From: DASXUX01 sp036504595
Lineage (GTDB): Bacteria; Planctomycetota; SZUA-567; H5-PLA8
Direction of reading: 5' to 3'
Assembly (NCBI GenBank): GCA_036504595.1
Contig: DASXUX010000011.1
Span: forward strand, 124,001 to 188,000
Length of the DNA: 64,000 nucleotides
Shown: in pieces, positions 1-8,885 of the stretch
Layout of the letters: every line of letters begins with the position of its first letter
How positions within the stretch are numbered: position 1 is the stretch's first letter
The notes under the pieces: generated by a model
Database searches by the model: none
Told to the model about the DNA's origin: nothing
Seen by the model: only the letters and a program-made list of their open reading frames with translations
Position numbers and translations under genes: made by a program

Positions 1-2
1 CG

Positions 3-683
3 GGCGCCCAGGTGCTGCGTCAGGCTCCGCCCAAGCCCGTCATCCGGCCGGCGCAGCCGCAAAGCACGCAGCCGATCGATGCCGAAGCGGCGGCGCAGCT
101 CGCAGCCGATGTGCGGCGGGCTCAAAGCGGCGACGCCGATGCATTGGCTTCGCTGATCGAGAACAACCGCGCCTGGGTCCGCGGCATCGCGTATTCGGTC
201 TTGGGCGATGCGCATCTGGCCGAAGACGCGGCGCAAGAAGTTTGCGTTCGGGTGGTGAAGCATCTGCGCGGACTGGATACGCCCGAAGCGTTCCGGCCGT
301 GGGTTTACCGCATGACCCGCAACGTGGCGCTTTCGATGGCGCAGCGCAGAGAACGATCGCCGCAGCCGCTGAGCCTGGACTCGGAGCAGTTGCAGGAGAG
401 CTTCCACTCCACGCGTGATGAACGCCCCAGCGCGGCGATGGAAGAGGACGAGAAGGTTTCGGGGATTTTGGAGACGATCGAGAGGCTGCCGGACATCTAC
501 CGCGAGGTTCTGGTTCTCAAGCATGTTCAGGACTTGAGTTACTCGGAGATGTCGCACATTCTGGGGGTCAGTGTCAAGTCGTTGGAAGTCCGGCTGGTGC
601 GCGCACGAAAACTGCTCCAGGATCGCCTGGGCCGGCACTTCAACCGAGGGCGAAAGCGCGACCCGCTCGACGAAAAGGAATGA
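3..683 (+). CDS. ECF-type RNA polymerase sigma factor, 5' end probably outside window
   Basis: Extracytoplasmic-function sigma-70 factor that would direct RNA polymerase to a stress or envelope regulon. Region 2 spans roughly residues 40-100, including LAEDAAQEVCVRVVKHL and WVYRMTRN. Region 4 is at about residues 155-205, with LPDIYREVLVLKHVQDLSY and a helix-turn-helix. A GTG at base 12 could start it, but there is no ribosome site there and the frame stays open to the window edge, so the true start is probably upstream. A proline-rich N-terminal stretch of about 30 residues precedes region 2. Its stop overlaps the next start as ATGA, which indicates translational coupling to the anti-sigma gene. 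Family assignment is firm; the regulon is unknown. Confidence 0.9.
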   Translation, partial: GAQVLRQAPPKPVIRPAQPQSTQPIDAEAAAQLAADVRRAQSGDADALASLIENNRAWVRGIAYSVLGDAHLAEDAAQEVCVRVVKHLRGLDTPEAFRPWVYRMTRNVALSMAQRRERSPQPLSLDSEQLQESFHSTRDERPSAAMEEDEKVSGILETIERLPDIYREVLVLKHVQDLSYSEMSHILGVSVKSLEVRLVRARKLLQDRLGRHFNRGRKRDPLDEKE

Positions 684-1705
684 CGGTTCGGGCCGCAGGC
701 CTGTCCGTCGCAGAGGGGAACGACGACGTGGACTTGCTGCCAACCGACATCGAATCGAAAGGGCGCACTCGCGCGCTGACGTGTGAAGACGCCGAGATCC
801 TGGTCTCCCGGGAGCTGGACAGCCAGCTCAGCCCCGGCGACCGGCCCGCACTTGATATTCACCTTGAAACCTGCGAAGCGTGCCGCGTCCAGCGCGAAAT
901 GTGGCGCTCGCACGACCAGCAGGCGCATGAAGAAGTTCGCGTACTGTGGCCTGAAAGGCCGTCTGTGCGCACCCGGATCGCGACCCGCTCTCAGGCGCTT
1001 CGACCGCAGATGTGGCGGCGCCGCTGGATCTGGATTCCATTGGGTGCCGTCGCCGCGCAGGTTCTGGCGGTGATTGGGCTGGCCGCTTACTTCGTTCTCT
1101 TCGCACCCCAAGCGCAAGCCCCGCAAAATCGAATTGCCACCCTGCCGGTGCGTCCTTCGGTTGCTGCATCCGCGCCGCAGCCTGAGCCGCGCGCCGGCTC
1201 CGTGGCGCAAGTGGGGCGGGCCTCCGTGCCCGCCAAGACCACATTTTCCGGCGATGGGCAGGGTCACTCGCCGGACTCCCCACCCCCACCCCACACGCCG
1301 AAAGAGCCTGTGGCGGTGCCGGACTCCGCACCGACAGGGATCCTGGTTGCAGTCCCGAGAACCGAAATTCAGGAGCATGTCTCGGCGATGCTGCTCCCCG
1401 CGCCGGCCGCAGTGTTGATGCCCAATGTATTTGCAGAGTACGTCATTGATGACGTGGGGGATGCCGGCCTCCGCGCCGGCAGGGACGCCGGCCGCATCAC
1501 ACTGCTGGGCGATGTTTTCGCCGGCAAGGCCGTGCTGCGCTTGGTCGATACCCAGGGTGTCCGCACCGAGGTGGCTCAAGCGGATGTCGATACGGTTCTC
1601 CCCGCGCCGCAACGCGCCGTCGCGCGCCGCTTCATCGCGGCGTGTCTGCGTCCGGAAATGCGAAGCCGGTTTGCCGAAGCGCTGCGCAGGGCGGAGCGGA
1701 AGTAA
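680..1705 (+). CDS. membrane anti-sigma factor with zinc-finger (zf-HC2-like) domain
   Basis: Probable partner of the preceding sigma factor, overlapping it by four bases. At about residues 33-80 it has a putative zinc-finger anti-sigma domain with the H-x3-C-x2-C arrangement (HLETCEAC). One transmembrane helix follows near residues 113-137 (WIPLGAVAAQVLAVIGLAAY). The rest is an alanine/proline-rich region and a C-terminal domain I do not recognise. Two GC-rich palindromes, at 1211-1233 and 1454-1493, lie in frame and encode low-complexity segments such as VGRASVPAK and AGLRAGRDAGR. They look like inserted REP elements rather than ancestral sequence. By family logic the protein would sequester the sigma factor at the inner membrane until a signal arrives. 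Confidence 0.8.
   Translation: MTVRAAGLSVAEGNDDVDLLPTDIESKGRTRALTCEDAEILVSRELDSQLSPGDRPALDIHLETCEACRVQREMWRSHDQQAHEEVRVLWPERPSVRTRIATRSQALRPQMWRRRWIWIPLGAVAAQVLAVIGLAAYFVLFAPQAQAPQNRIATLPVRPSVAASAPQPEPRAGSVAQVGRASVPAKTTFSGDGQGHSPDSPPPPHTPKEPVAVPDSAPTGILVAVPRTEIQEHVSAMLLPAPAAVLMPNVFAEYVIDDVGDAGLRAGRDAGRITLLGDVFAGKAVLRLVDTQGVRTEVAQADVDTVLPAPQRAVARRFIAACLRPEMRSRFAEALRRAERK
1211..1233 (+). repeat. REP-like palindrome (GTGGGGCGGGC type) inside the anti-sigma gene
   Basis: GTGG followed by a hairpin of GGCGGGC and GCCCGCC arms around a CTCCGT loop. It is in frame within the anti-sigma coding region. The same type recurs at 29265-29289 and 29513-29536. Confidence 0.6.
1454..1493 (+). repeat. REP-like palindrome (GCCGGC type) inside the anti-sigma gene
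   Basis: GTGG head, then GCCGGC arms separated by CTCCGC, then a further GCCGGC unit. It lies in frame and is translated as a Gly/Arg/Ala-rich insert. Confidence 0.55.
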
Positions 1706-1715
1706 CCGGAAGTAG

Positions 1716-1810
1716 TTTATGGTTCGTAGGTCACGGTTCATGGTTCGCATGCGGAACTCGAAACCACGAACCGTGAACCACGAACCAACAGCCACGAACC
1801 ACGAGCCCTG
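1716..1810. repeat. word-repeat inverted repeat (GGTTCGTGGTTC words)
   Basis: The spacer between two convergent genes is built from repeats of words like ggttcg and ggttca on the left and their complements (cgaacc, tgaacc) on the right, so the transcript could fold into a long imperfect hairpin. It could act as a bidirectional terminator, but there is no run of T. Confidence 0.6.
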
Positions 1811-1813
1811 AAC

Positions 1814-3553
1814 TTACTTTATACCATTGTCAGCTTCCCACTTTTTGACGTAGCCGATGTACTCTTCGAGCTTGGAGTAATCGCCGCACCAGGTCGTGTA
1901 GATGACGCCGGTCACGTCTTTGACTCTCTTCGACGTTTCCAGCCATTCGACGATTCGCTTTGGGTCGGCATCGTAGAAGCCGGCGAGGATCTGCTGATTG
2001 CCACGGTCGGAGAAGAACTTCAGCGAGTCGAGGTTGTTGTGCAACCACGTCGCAACGCCAACGTCGCTAGCCAGGCCATCCCACGAGCCGGCCCACGGAC
2101 CCTGGCCTTTCACAAGATAAAAGTGCGGCGCGTCCTTCTTCGCGTTATGGAACGGATCGAACATGTCGTTCCACGTGATGATCGACTTGGTTGGCTCAAT
2201 CCGTTTCACGATTTCGGTGCACTTGCGGATGTTGTCGGCCAGCAGTTGCCCCGGCGTCTTCCCGCTCTTGACGCATGAATCATCCCAGCCGCCGATGCGG
2301 ATTTCATCGTGCGCGAGCAGATATACGTCTGGATTGCCGTTCTCCTTCATCCACTTGATCTGCTTCTCGACGATGTCGTAGACCTTCGGTTCGGCCATAC
2401 ACATGTTGAAGTTGTTGGGTTTGCCGGCAGGCGTCGCGAACGTGTAGCTGGCCAGAACCGTGTCGCCTTCTTTCAGGCGGCTGCCGGCGGGAATGCTCAC
2501 CACGGGCGGCTCATGCCAGATCGTGTAGTAGCCGGGGTTCGGATCGTGCAGCATTTTGGGATCTTTGACCGCGCTGAAGTCCTTGCCCTCTTCGTACGTG
2601 GTCTTGCCGTCTTCACTGGCCACCGTCAGCGGCACGCTGTCGCGGCGAATAATGTTAATGAATCCGCCGGGCTGCAGTTTCACGTCGTCCCACCAGATCT
2701 TGCCGCTCTTGGCGTTCCAACTTCCCAGATAAAGGGCGACCTCTGTGAAGTCCTGGCTGCAAAAGCTGGCGTAGACTCGCGTCCAATCCATCGTCTTCTT
2801 GAGGTCCGGCGCCTGCCAATTGAGCGTGGCGCCGCCCAGATGGTCGCCGGCGTGAGCCATGATGCGCATGTCTTTGCCGGTCCAGTCTTCCGTCTTCACC
2901 ATCGCCGAGATGATGTAGTAGCGCCACGGCTTCACCTTCAGCGGCTGGCTCACGCGGCACACCGAGCGCTTGCCCAGCGCAGGCTCCTGGCGCAGCGACG
3001 ACTTGCCGTCCGATTTCACTTGCTCATCCGCGAACGAAACCGTGCCGGCAGAATCCGCCGTCCATCCCACCGGATTGTTGCTCTTGTACTCCTCAAACGA
3101 AGGGTTGATCAGCTTCGGCGCGTCATCGACGGGCACCAGCTTGCCGTCTTTGACATGAAACGCCGCGCCCCGTACCGGCATGCCTTCGCACAGGTTCGGA
3201 TCGTTGGTCAGGAACGCATCGGCGTAGCCAAACGGCGTCACGCCGGCGATGAATTTCATTTTTTCCGCCGAACACGCCGCTCGAAACTTCTTCAGGTTTA
3301 CGTTTACGTTCGGCGGATTCAGCTCCCACTTCTCGAACTTCACGTCCCCAACGATGATGCCGTTATAGCCGGCCTGCTTGGCGCGCTGCATCAACTGAGT
3401 CGTCTTCTCCGCCGCGGCATCATTGGCGAAATTGGAGAACGTGAACACCCAGTACTGCCGGCCCTCCAGTTTCGGGGCGGGCCCAGTCTCCCCTGCGCAA
3501 GCCACGGCACCTGCCAGAATCAAAGCAGTAACAGCGGTGTGCAGGATCTTCAT
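1814..3553 (-). CDS. secreted glycoside-hydrolase-like protein of unknown family
   Basis: A 579-residue protein with an N-terminal signal peptide (MKILHTAVTALILAGAVACA). The second of two nearby ATGs is preferred because GGAG sits seven bases upstream of it. The N-terminal part resembles a TIM-barrel start. The middle (about residues 150-290) looks like a carbohydrate-binding jelly-roll domain, beginning INPSFEEYKSNNPVGW. The C-terminal part carries YLLAHDEIRIGGWDD, an acidic pair like that of retaining beta-hexosaminidase-type glycosidases. A polysaccharide-degrading role in the periplasm or outside the cell is an inference from these traits and from the SGNH hydrolase gene just upstream in the same orientation. 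I cannot assign a GH family. Confidence 0.7.
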   Translation of the reverse strand: MKILHTAVTALILAGAVACAGETGPAPKLEGRQYWVFTFSNFANDAAAEKTTQLMQRAKQAGYNGIIVGDVKFEKWELNPPNVNVNLKKFRAACSAEKMKFIAGVTPFGYADAFLTNDPNLCEGMPVRGAAFHVKDGKLVPVDDAPKLINPSFEEYKSNNPVGWTADSAGTVSFADEQVKSDGKSSLRQEPALGKRSVCRVSQPLKVKPWRYYIISAMVKTEDWTGKDMRIMAHAGDHLGGATLNWQAPDLKKTMDWTRVYASFCSQDFTEVALYLGSWNAKSGKIWWDDVKLQPGGFINIIRRDSVPLTVASEDGKTTYEEGKDFSAVKDPKMLHDPNPGYYTIWHEPPVVSIPAGSRLKEGDTVLASYTFATPAGKPNNFNMCMAEPKVYDIVEKQIKWMKENGNPDVYLLAHDEIRIGGWDDSCVKSGKTPGQLLADNIRKCTEIVKRIEPTKSIITWNDMFDPFHNAKKDAPHFYLVKGQGPWAGSWDGLASDVGVATWLHNNLDSLKFFSDRGNQQILAGFYDADPKRIVEWLETSKRVKDVTGVIYTTWCGDYSKLEEYIGYVKKWEADNGIK

Positions 3554-3586
3554 TGTCATTCTCCAAGATGTTTCGTGTCCAGAGCG

Positions 3587-4540
3587 CTACGGTTGCGCTT
3601 TGCGCTTCTGCACAGCCTTGTGCGCTGTCTCCTGGAGAAAGCGCGCGTAGTCGGGGTCGATGTCTTTTGGATGAAAACGATTGCCCACGACGCTTTCGCC
3701 AAAGAGAACCTCGTAGAACACGCAGCCGCCGAGGTACTCGCCCGCGACGTTGGCATGATGGCCGTCGAAGCCGAGCGTGTGCGTGCCATCCTTGCTCGAC
3801 CACTTGTATCCGGCGTGCAGAGAGTGCTGGTCCTTCGGGAGCGCCGGGTATTCCGCCTTGGCTTTCTCGAAAGTCTCGTCGGGTTTGAAGCCCAGCACTG
3901 GATCGTTGTCCGCGAGGAAAAACGCATCGCCGACGGGAATGATGCGCGTACCGAGTTCGGCGGCGATGGTCTCGTATGCCTTCGTGAGCAACTCATACAT
4001 GGCTTGCTGGCTATCGGGCTGATCGGGCTTGCCGGATTTCTTGGCAAAGCGCGGATCGTCGCGCCGGTACGCCCAGGTCTGATGAACCAGAACTTCGGCC
4101 TTGGGCTGGAGCTTCTTGATGAAATCAAAAAGGTTGCGAGCATAAGGGCGGTAGGTGGAAACATCATGGCTGATGAAGCTGTATTGCTGGATCGTGACAA
4201 AGTCGAACTCCTCCGCCTCCAACATCTGCTTCAGACTCTTCGCGCCATACGTGGCCTGTTTGTCCTGCGGGTCTTTTTCGTAGCGGAGCACCTTGTCCCA
4301 GTGTTGCGCCATCGATCCCCCGCCGATCGGCGCTTGCCGGTGCACCAGCTTATCGCCGGCTGCTTCCGCGATGGCCGCCAGGTTGCGAGTCGCATTCTGG
4401 GAGAAGCTGTTTCCGACCGTCAGCAGCCGAACCGTCTTGCTCGCACGCTGCTCGCCAGCCGCGCAGTTCACGATGCTGGAGATTGCCAGCGCCACCAGCG
4501 CCAAGGTTCTCAGAAAGTCGCGCCGTTTCTGATGGGTCAT
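3587..4540 (-). CDS. SGNH-fold hydrolase, DUF4886-like, exported
   Basis: A 317-residue protein whose N-terminus, QKRRDFLRTLALVALAIS, has a twin-arginine-like motif and a hydrophobic stretch, suggesting export. TVGNSFSQNATRNL matches SGNH block I with its nucleophilic serine. DGHHANVAGEYLGGCVF near residue 265 resembles block V with the catalytic Asp and His. The family typically removes acyl groups from carbohydrates; the substrate is not evident. It lies 33 bases upstream of the secreted glycosidase-like gene on the same strand, so the two are probably co-transcribed and act on the same glycan. Confidence 0.75.
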   Translation of the reverse strand: MTHQKRRDFLRTLALVALAISSIVNCAAGEQRASKTVRLLTVGNSFSQNATRNLAAIAEAAGDKLVHRQAPIGGGSMAQHWDKVLRYEKDPQDKQATYGAKSLKQMLEAEEFDFVTIQQYSFISHDVSTYRPYARNLFDFIKKLQPKAEVLVHQTWAYRRDDPRFAKKSGKPDQPDSQQAMYELLTKAYETIAAELGTRIIPVGDAFFLADNDPVLGFKPDETFEKAKAEYPALPKDQHSLHAGYKWSSKDGTHTLGFDGHHANVAGEYLGGCVFYEVLFGESVVGNRFHPKDIDPDYARFLQETAHKAVQKRKAQP

Positions 4541-4656
4541 GTTGCTCCTTGTCTTGAAACGTTTGCTCTGGCTTGACTACACCAGGAATGCTCTTGGTTC
4601 AAAAATCGATGCGCGGCTTCGAGACGCGATGAAATGAGCCAAGACTAATGCTCGAC

Positions 4657-4989
4657 TTACTGGTGGATGATTTCGCACACCGATTCGACTATCTGGTTAA
4701 GTTTTGCGACAGTGAGATTCCCTGCGCGATACAGAATCAATCGACTATCTGCTGTGAACACACGATTTGGCCGCACGTTGCTCGGCTGGTTCAACTTTCC
4801 AGTTTGAAAGTCTGAATCCTGGAGGGAAATGGCGTAGCGGTCGCCAATGGATCGGCTCGTGATCTGGCAAAGAATTACGTCATCTCCGTCAAGAGCAGCG
4901 ACCACAACGGCCGGCCTTCGTTTCGTCTGGCTGAGATCGGAAAACGGGAATGGGACGACGACCACATCGCCCTTTACAAATCGCGCCAC
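4657..4989 (-). CDS. MazF/PemK-family toxin (endoribonuclease)
   Basis: A 110-residue protein with typical MazF/PemK beginnings: KGDVVVVPFPFSDLSQTKRRPAVVV, followed by CQITS. Family members are mRNA interferases that form dimers and are neutralised by a small antitoxin. The start overlaps the end of the upstream 64-codon gene by 16 bases, the usual toxin-antitoxin arrangement. Length and conserved residues look intact, so it is probably functional. Confidence 0.85.
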   Translation of the reverse strand: MARFVKGDVVVVPFPFSDLSQTKRRPAVVVAALDGDDVILCQITSRSIGDRYAISLQDSDFQTGKLNQPSNVRPNRVFTADSRLILYRAGNLTVAKLNQIVESVCEIIHQ

Positions 4990-5168
4990 GCCGCATCCTC
5001 CTCGGGCTTAAGCCAGTCCTTGCGCAATGCGGACTCGCTTGCCAGTGCGGTGTTGCGGGCCTCGGTGGAGAGCTTGGCCTTCAGAAAATGAACGAAGTCT
5101 AAAACCTCGTCCAAAAGAGGTTCAGGCGCTTCATCTATTGCCTTCAGAAGTGCTTCTTTAGTAGTCAT
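4974..5168 (-). CDS. small antitoxin, DUF2281-like
   Basis: A 64-residue acidic protein (LLKAIDEAPEPLLDEVLDFVHFLKAKL) of the type usually paired with MazF/PemK toxins. Its C-terminal WLKPEEDAAWRDL resembles the toxin-binding tail of such antitoxins. It precedes and overlaps the toxin gene, so both proteins come from one message, and by family analogy the complex may repress its own promoter. Confidence 0.75.
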   Translation of the reverse strand: MTTKEALLKAIDEAPEPLLDEVLDFVHFLKAKLSTEARNTALASESALRKDWLKPEEDAAWRDL

Positions 5169-5239
5169 CTCTGCCTCTCATGTTTTACATTAGCGGCAGT
5201 CGAGCGCAGCAGCAACTCGAAAGTGCAGGCTGGAAAACA

Positions 5240-5321
5240 GCGGGCGGGACGCTCGCACGACGAACGTCCCGCCCGCTCAAGTAATAAGTCCCGTTCCCGC
5301 CGGCACGGAGGCCGGCGCTAC
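5240..5321. repeat. two REP-like palindromes downstream of enolase
   Basis: At 5240-5276 a 12-bp inverted repeat of GCGGGCGGGACG frames a 13-base loop. At 5297-5321, read on the minus strand, is GTAGCGCCGGCCTCCGTGCC followed by GGC. The TAG in that GTAG head is the stop codon of the enolase gene. Confidence 0.65.
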
Positions 5322-6616
5322 CCCTTGACGTTATAGAACGCCTTCTTGCCAAGGTACTCGGAAGTCGAGCCGAGTTGCTCTTCAATGCGGAGCAACTGGT
5401 TGTACTTGCAGACGCGATCGGTGCGGCTGGCCGAACCGGTCTTGATCTGGCCGGCGTTGGTGGCGACGGCGATGTCGGCAATCGTCGTGTCTTCGGTTTC
5501 GCCGGAGCGGTGGCTGATCACGGCCGTGTAGCTGGCGCGCTTGGCCATCTCGATGGCTTCCAGCGTTTCGGTCAGGGTGCCGATCTGATTGACCTTGATC
5601 AGAATCGAGTTCGCGATGCCCTTGGCGATGCCTTCGGCGAAGATCTTCGTATTCGTAACGAAGATGTCGTCACCAACAAGTTGAACCTTGTCGCCGATGG
5701 CCTTCGTGAGCGCGGCCCACGTGTCCCAGTCCTGCTCCGCGCAACCGTCTTCGATCGTGACGATCGGATACTTCCGGGTCCAGCCAGCCAGCAATTCGAC
5801 GACCTCCTCGCCGCTCTTGACCGGATTCTTCTTCTCGCCTTCCAAAGTGTATTTCTTCTTCTTGTCGTCGTAGTACTCGCTGGCGGCGCAGTCCAGGCCC
5901 AGGCTGATGTCCTTGCCCGGCACATAGCCGGCCTTCTCGATGGCCTGCATGATCACCTGCACGGCTTCTTCGTTGGACTTCAGGTCGGGCGCGAAGCCGC
6001 CTTCGTCGCCGACGGCAGTGTTGAGGCCCTTCTCTTTCAGAACCTTCTTCAAGTTATGAAAGACTTCGGCGCCCATGCGCAGCGCTTCAGCGAAGTTCGG
6101 AGCTCCGACGGGCAGGATCATGAATTCCTGCATGTCAACGTTGTTGTCGGCGTGAGCGCCGCCATTGATGATGTTCATCATCGGCATGGGCAGCGTGTGG
6201 GCGTTCGGTCCACCCAGGTAGCGGTACAGCGGGAGGCCGGCTTCTTCGGCAGCGGCGCGAGCGACGGCCATGGAGATGGCCAGGATTGCGTTGGCGCCCA
6301 TCTTGCCTTTGTTCTCGGTGCCGTCGAGTTCGATCATCGTGCGGTCCACGGCGCGCTGATCGAATGCGTCCATGCCGCAAACTTCGGGGCCGAGCACTTC
6401 GTTGGCGTTGCGAACAGCTTTCAGGACCGACTTACCCAAGTACTTCTTGGCATCGCCATCGCGCAATTCGACAGCTTCCCGCGTGCCGGTCGAGGCACCG
6501 GACGGAACGGCCGCGCGGCCTTGAGCGCCACTGGCCAGCAGCACGTCCACTTCCACGGTGGGATTGCCGCGGGAATCGAGAATCTGGCGTGCATGGACTT
6601 CACTAATCTCGGACAT
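5318..6616 (-). CDS. eno: enolase (phosphopyruvate hydratase)
   Basis: Glycolytic enzyme converting 2-phosphoglycerate to phosphoenolpyruvate. The 432 residues match the family length and carry HARQILDSRGNPTVEVDV at the N-terminus, the GEEVVELL and VTIEDGCAEQDWD active-site region, and SHRSGETEDTTIADIAVAT near the C-terminus. An in-frame ATG lies eight codons further upstream, but the ATG at 6614-6616 is chosen because AAAGGAGG precedes it at ideal spacing and family homology begins there. The TAG stop lies inside the GTAG head of a REP-like palindrome. Confidence 0.97.
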   Translation of the reverse strand: MSEISEVHARQILDSRGNPTVEVDVLLASGAQGRAAVPSGASTGTREAVELRDGDAKKYLGKSVLKAVRNANEVLGPEVCGMDAFDQRAVDRTMIELDGTENKGKMGANAILAISMAVARAAAEEAGLPLYRYLGGPNAHTLPMPMMNIINGGAHADNNVDMQEFMILPVGAPNFAEALRMGAEVFHNLKKVLKEKGLNTAVGDEGGFAPDLKSNEEAVQVIMQAIEKAGYVPGKDISLGLDCAASEYYDDKKKKYTLEGEKKNPVKSGEEVVELLAGWTRKYPIVTIEDGCAEQDWDTWAALTKAIGDKVQLVGDDIFVTNTKIFAEGIAKGIANSILIKVNQIGTLTETLEAIEMAKRASYTAVISHRSGETEDTTIADIAVATNAGQIKTGSASRTDRVCKYNQLLRIEEQLGSTSEYLGKKAFYNVKG

Positions 6617-6639
6617 GTTTCCTCCTTTAAAAACGGTCA

Positions 6640-6715
6640 TTGGTGAGTGGTAGGTGGTGAGTGGGGCGAACCGCTTTCACCCAATAGTCACACGTTACTC
6701 GTCACCGTAGCGCCT
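6640..6715. repeat. word-repeat tract (GGTGAGTGGT) upstream of enolase
   Basis: Contains repeated ggtgagtgg words followed by complementary tcaccc, actcg and tcacc words. It is the same kind of low-complexity inverted repeat found in several other spacers of the window, and shares its word with the array at 46971-47166. Confidence 0.45.
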
Positions 6716-6797
6716 GATCAAACTCCGTGTAACATACGCGCCGCTGCGATGGATGCAACCAAAGAGTGTTGAGTTTTGGCGAAACCGCCAAGGGCGC

Positions 6798-6909
6798 GTG
6801 GCACGCATGTGATTAGCGCCTGCACTTCGGCGCTAATCACATGCGTGCAGGTTTGCCGCAAAACACGCTTGAGTCCGCGCAAAAGCCCGCGCGGACACAA
6901 GCGTGCCAC
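6798..6909. repeat. double REP-like element, GTGGCACGCATGTG family
   Basis: Begins GTGGCACGC and ends with its complement GCGTGCCAC. Inside is a perfect 16-bp hairpin (GCATGTGATTAGCGCC against its complement, loop TGCACTTC), then a second hairpin around CCGCGC. Related copies lie at 12570-12658 and 16370-16415. Confidence 0.75.
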
Positions 6910-6912
6910 AGA

Positions 6913-8742
6913 TCACTTCACGCGTTGGCTCAGCGCATCCACCCATTCGTGGAACTTGTGGCTGAACTTGCTGCCCGTGTAAATGTGTTTGGCAGCGATT
7001 CCGGAGAAGGACGAGTTCCCACCGGTGCGCGTCAGATCCAGTCCGACGTTGAAGTTGTTGGTTGCGTTGATGCCGGCGCTTGCGGCCGTATCGATACCCG
7101 TACCCACCGTCCCGAGTTTCTCCAGAGGCTGAGTGATGAACGAGCCGACGAATGAACGGGCGCTGAACTGCAGCTTGCTGACGGTCGCGCCCTGGAATTT
7201 GTTCTTGGCCAGCTTGATGTCGCCTTTGGCGGTGCTGGTCAGGAATTGGGGCGTAAACGTCTGAACGAAATTTGTGCCGATACGGACGGTGGCGCCGGCC
7301 AGCGAGTCAAACCCCGGATGCGAGTCGATGCCAAAGCGCGGGATCATGATGAACTTGGCCGACCAGACCGTGCCGAGCGTGCCGACGAGGGTCTTCTGGT
7401 CCGTACCGCGGACAGAGAGAATCTGGAACGCTCCGCCCAGCGGCTGGCCGATCTTCCCCATGCGATAGTCGATCTGGAACTTGTCTCCGACACGCTTGGT
7501 CGAGAATTCCAACATATCCGAAGCGATGACACCGCCGCAGATACCGATCCCCACGGCGTAGCGCTTGGTGCCGCGGTTGGCGACGTTCAAACCATCGAGC
7601 TTCTTGCCCAGCGTCGCGTTTGTGATTTTGCCGCTGATGGCGCCGGCCTGCGCATCCACCGTAATCTGCACCATCGTTCCATCTTGAAGCACGAGAGGTC
7701 CGCCCAATTGATTGACGACCTGGCCGTGAGCGTTGAGCTTGCCTTTGTATACGGCGCCGCCGAGCTGGAACATGAAGAGGTTGTCGCGGAAGGTACTCTG
7801 TGCCTGTCCGCTGAGGTTGAGCAGGCCCCTAAAGGTGATCGAGTCCTTGCCGAGCTGGCCGACGTCGCCCTTTGCAGAAACGGACAGAGTCGTGTAATCG
7901 GTGTTGCAGGTCAGGTTGTCTTCGACGTTGAAGCGCACGATCTGGTCAAAAACGGAGTCGGTTCGGTCGTGAGCCACCCGCTTTTCCGCATCGATGGCTC
8001 TCGCCGTAAACTGAATTCTTCCCGGCTGAAGCGGGCGGCCGGAAATGGTGCCTTCGGATCCGAGAGACAGACCGACCGCTTCCAGGCTCGGGCTGTTCCC
8101 TTTCGGCACCCCGTCAACCATCAGCGTGCCGGGCAGAACGGAATAGGTGACTTCACCGTGACCGTTCAACGTTTCGAGCTTCGAGATGTAACTCTGTCCC
8201 ACGACGCCGTTATTGATGTTATCGACCGCAAAGCGGAACAGGCTGCCGGTGGCAAAGAAAAGCTTGATCTGAAAGTTACCCAGGACGGGGAACGGTGACG
8301 ATCCAGCGCTGTCGCCCACTCCAGCCTGGAACAACAGCATGGGCGTGTTTGGCGGCATGATCCCGGCAATAGAGCCGACAACACAACCGGCAGGGTTCAG
8401 CGTCAAGGTGGAGTAGAGGCCGAGCTGCCCGCTAAGGGTGTTGCTGATCGCGTTGTACTGATAAGGCCGTAAGCCACCGGTGGCCGTGATAAAGCGTGTG
8501 ATCATCGAGCCAAAGCAGGCATCGCCAAGGTCGTAAGTGTTGGGCTGCGGCGGTTGACCCTGCGAAATGATCGGATTTGTGAAGCGCAGAGGACTGTTGG
8601 CGAGCACCGCCCGCTGTTGAGCCTCCTCCTCCTGAATAGATATCGATCGTGTCTCGCTGATCCCCCAGCAGAACCCAGCCAGTGCGAGCACCAGTGCAAA
8701 AGCAAAAGTATGCACAAAGAAGCGCTTGTTTCGCGTCAACAC
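6913..8742 (-). CDS. secreted protein with putative Ig/cadherin-like (He_PIG-type) domains, copy 1
   Basis: A 609-residue protein starting with TTG, which has AAGGAG about nine bases upstream. A signal peptide (FFVHTFAFALVLALAGFCWG) is followed by LRFTNPIISQG and an N-terminal domain with GGLRPYQYNAISNTL and AGCVVGSIAG. That pattern is typical of putative Ig domains in which GG-x-PPY-x-Y precedes a GxxxGxP turn. The C-terminal half is rich in beta-strand-like sequence of unknown fold. The next gene upstream is a clear paralogue of nearly the same length, so the pair arose by tandem duplication. Function is unknown; a surface or matrix structural role is plausible. Confidence 0.75.
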   Translation of the reverse strand: MLTRNKRFFVHTFAFALVLALAGFCWGISETRSISIQEEEAQQRAVLANSPLRFTNPIISQGQPPQPNTYDLGDACFGSMITRFITATGGLRPYQYNAISNTLSGQLGLYSTLTLNPAGCVVGSIAGIMPPNTPMLLFQAGVGDSAGSSPFPVLGNFQIKLFFATGSLFRFAVDNINNGVVGQSYISKLETLNGHGEVTYSVLPGTLMVDGVPKGNSPSLEAVGLSLGSEGTISGRPLQPGRIQFTARAIDAEKRVAHDRTDSVFDQIVRFNVEDNLTCNTDYTTLSVSAKGDVGQLGKDSITFRGLLNLSGQAQSTFRDNLFMFQLGGAVYKGKLNAHGQVVNQLGGPLVLQDGTMVQITVDAQAGAISGKITNATLGKKLDGLNVANRGTKRYAVGIGICGGVIASDMLEFSTKRVGDKFQIDYRMGKIGQPLGGAFQILSVRGTDQKTLVGTLGTVWSAKFIMIPRFGIDSHPGFDSLAGATVRIGTNFVQTFTPQFLTSTAKGDIKLAKNKFQGATVSKLQFSARSFVGSFITQPLEKLGTVGTGIDTAASAGINATNNFNVGLDLTRTGGNSSFSGIAAKHIYTGSKFSHKFHEWVDALSQRVK

Positions 8743-8885
8743 ACCCTACTCCTTTCCGGCTGGAATCTCGGTAAGCCTTGTATTCGTGGCCGTTGGAGGG
8801 ACGAAGGTTTACACGATTCGCTTCGCACCCGCAAGGCGGAAATGCACGTGCTTAGCGCGGGTATTCGCTAGAACACATCGTGCAT

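Noticed and set aside
2309..4576. 755-codon plus-strand frame
   Set aside because: It is antisense to two well-supported minus-strand genes with signal peptides and motifs. Long shadow frames are expected in GC-rich DNA.
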